Below, piece after piece: positions 62,978-64,000 of a stretch of DNA of 64,000 bases (the stretch's first letter is position 1; each line of letters begins with the position of its first letter). The notes below the pieces were generated by a model that saw only the letters and a program-made list of their open reading frames with translations, was not told the DNA's origin and made no database searches. Origin of the DNA: AP-15 sp963735445 (GTDB lineage: Bacteria; Pseudomonadota; Alphaproteobacteria; ATCC43930; CGMCC-115725); contig CAVTLC010000016.1 in assembly GCA_963735445.1 (NCBI GenBank), forward strand, positions 13,506 to 77,505. Reading direction: 5' to 3'. The position numbers and the translations under genes were made by a program.

Positions 62978-63736
62978 ATGGGCCATGAGTTCATACTGAC
63001 CGAGCGTCACGACGACATCGCGGTGATCACCCTGAACCGGTCCGAAAAGCTCAATGCACTGAGTTTTGGGCTGGTTCGTGAACTCGACGAGGCGCTGACC
63101 GAATACGAGTCCGATGACGCGGTCAAAGCGGTGATCCTGACCGGCGCCGGGGAGCGCGCCTTTTCGGCCGGCGCCGATATCCATGAAATGGCCGGGTTGT
63201 CGGGCGAGGAATTGGCGCAGCGCCAGACCTTCCGCGGCGAAGCGACCTGGCATATCGCGAGCTTTGCCAAGCCGCTGATCGGTGCGATCAACGGGCTGGC
63301 TTATGGCGGCGCCGCGTTGCTGTCCTCCACGCTCGATCTGCGCATCGGTTGCGAGCGCACCCAATTCCGTTTTCTTGCCGCGAGCTATGGCCGGGTCAAT
63401 TCGACCTGGTCATTGCCGTTGCTGGTCGGGCTGCCAAAAGCCAAGGAATTGCTCTACACCGGCCGGGTGGTCGGCCACGAGGAGGCCGAGCGCATCGGTT
63501 TACTGAACCAGGTGGTTCCGGCGGGGCGGCTGATCGAGACCGCGGTCGAAATCGCTCATATGATTGCCAAGAATGACTCGCGCATGGTGCAGGGCATCAA
63601 GCGCCTGCTGCACGATGAAATCGGGATGGGTTGGCGCGACCGTTATGCGACCGAAGAGGATGCCCGCGGCTCTTGGCTTGCTGCGGATCACCCGCGCGAA
63701 GGCTTCCGGGACTTTCTCAGCCGCAAACCCGGCTGA
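62978..63736 (+). CDS. Enoyl-CoA hydratase/isomerase family protein
   Basis: 252-residue crotonase-fold enzyme. IAVITLNRSEKLNALSFGLVRELDEAL, then the oxyanion-hole segment AFSAGADIHEMAG, and KPLIGAINGLAYGGAALLSSTLDLRIG. The second active-site Glu of classical hydratases (usual GxxPELG) is not apparent: the region reads FLAASYGRVNSTWSLPLLVG, so isomerase, hydrolase or another crotonase reaction is more probable than simple hydration. GAGGAGAG precedes the start. Confidence 0.85.
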   Translation: MGHEFILTERHDDIAVITLNRSEKLNALSFGLVRELDEALTEYESDDAVKAVILTGAGERAFSAGADIHEMAGLSGEELAQRQTFRGEATWHIASFAKPLIGAINGLAYGGAALLSSTLDLRIGCERTQFRFLAASYGRVNSTWSLPLLVGLPKAKELLYTGRVVGHEEAERIGLLNQVVPAGRLIETAVEIAHMIAKNDSRMVQGIKRLLHDEIGMGWRDRYATEEDARGSWLAADHPREGFRDFLSRKPG

Positions 63737-64000
63737 CGACGGAGAAGCCGCGCAGCGTTTTCCGAAGCCCGACCTTTCGGCTCGCGCTTACCCTTAGTCA
63801 GAAATTAATCACCATCTATAATCCTGGTTCCGCATGATTTCACCACTTCACGACCTCGCGTAAAGTCCTAAAGATTATCGGTCAGTAATCATTCTGATCT
63901 GCGCAGCTGTTGCGTCGGATACTATGTTGAGGCACAGTTGATCGGACATCACCGGCCAATTCTCACGGATCTATCTTGACAGGGCCGATGCAGTCGCAAT
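63737..64000. other. Apparently non-coding right edge
   Basis: 264 bases with no protein-like frame; the base composition is lower in GC than the genes to the left. A TTGACA-like hexamer (63976-63981) close to the edge could be the -35 of a gene beyond the window; this cannot be judged here. Confidence 0.4.

Noticed and set aside
1..64000. tRNA, rRNA, riboswitch or CRISPR loci
   Set aside because: Intergenic regions were read by eye on both strands; no cloverleaf, conserved rRNA or cobalamin-riboswitch-like core was recognised. A covariance-model scan would be needed to exclude weak cases.

Overview
The window is high-GC, densely packed DNA with many 4-base ATGA/GTGA overlaps and frequent GTG/TTG starts. 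Gene content is that of an alphaproteobacterium: dnaJ-like/cobS/cobT cobaltochelatase unit, greB, hslO, minCDE, pqiAB, two class III CoA-transferases, an Mrp-type antiporter, and dispersed palindromic repeats typical of Rhizobiales/Rhodospirillales. Genus cannot be fixed from the sequence. The left edge cuts hslO; the right edge ends in apparently non-coding DNA.

Layout. 1-9.3 kb: hslO end, nitroreductase, YdcF-like protein, SDR plus LplT-like transporter, CoA-transferase, thioesterase plus phosphodiesterase, Rieske oxygenase, tautomerase. 9.5-16 kb: winged-helix/TolB/TPR regulator, a LysR regulator divergent from an alpha/beta hydrolase and PEP-mutase-family enzyme, a broken alcohol dehydrogenase, a flavin disulfide reductase. 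16-22.5 kb: cobT, cobS, J-domain protein, greB, an MddA-like membrane methyltransferase, a hydrolase. 22.6-27.7 kb: an accessory segment bounded by a partial greB copy and a methionine-synthase-like remnant, holding one very large gene encoding TIR-CHAT-NB-ARC-TPR, an architecture expected of a bacterial immune/cell-death protein. 27.7-31 kb: two small exported proteins and two SDRs. 31-35.2 kb: a seven-gene Mrp/Mbh-type cation antiporter operon (E-F-G-D'-E'B-C-D order) without an MrpA subunit. 35.4-53.5 kb: topoisomerase IB, then a roughly 16-gene glycan cluster: epimerase, B12-binding radical SAM protein, six or seven glycosyltransferases, sugar nucleotidyltransferase, two methyltransferases, a clan-A-type glycosidase, LmbE/PIG-L deacetylase, GNAT acyltransferase, and convergent myo-inositol-phosphate synthase. 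Together these look like the machinery for an uncharacterised, probably inositol-containing oligosaccharide or glycolipid. 53.6-64 kb: second CoA-transferase, small exported protein, pqiA-pqiB, an ATP-grasp-like protein, minC-minD-minE, hydrolase, enoyl-CoA hydratase.

A cautionary pattern runs through the window: at least 17 places where one coding frame continues in the next after a single extra base, against two or three single-base losses. They hit housekeeping genes (minC, pqiB) as well as accessory ones, and removing the extra base always gives an uninterrupted frame of the expected family length. I read most of them as insertion errors in the consensus, so the affected genes are annotated as CDS with the suspected position stated rather than as pseudogenes.

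The two most promising under-described systems are the TIR-CHAT-NB-ARC-TPR gene and the inositol/LmbE/radical-SAM glycan cluster.
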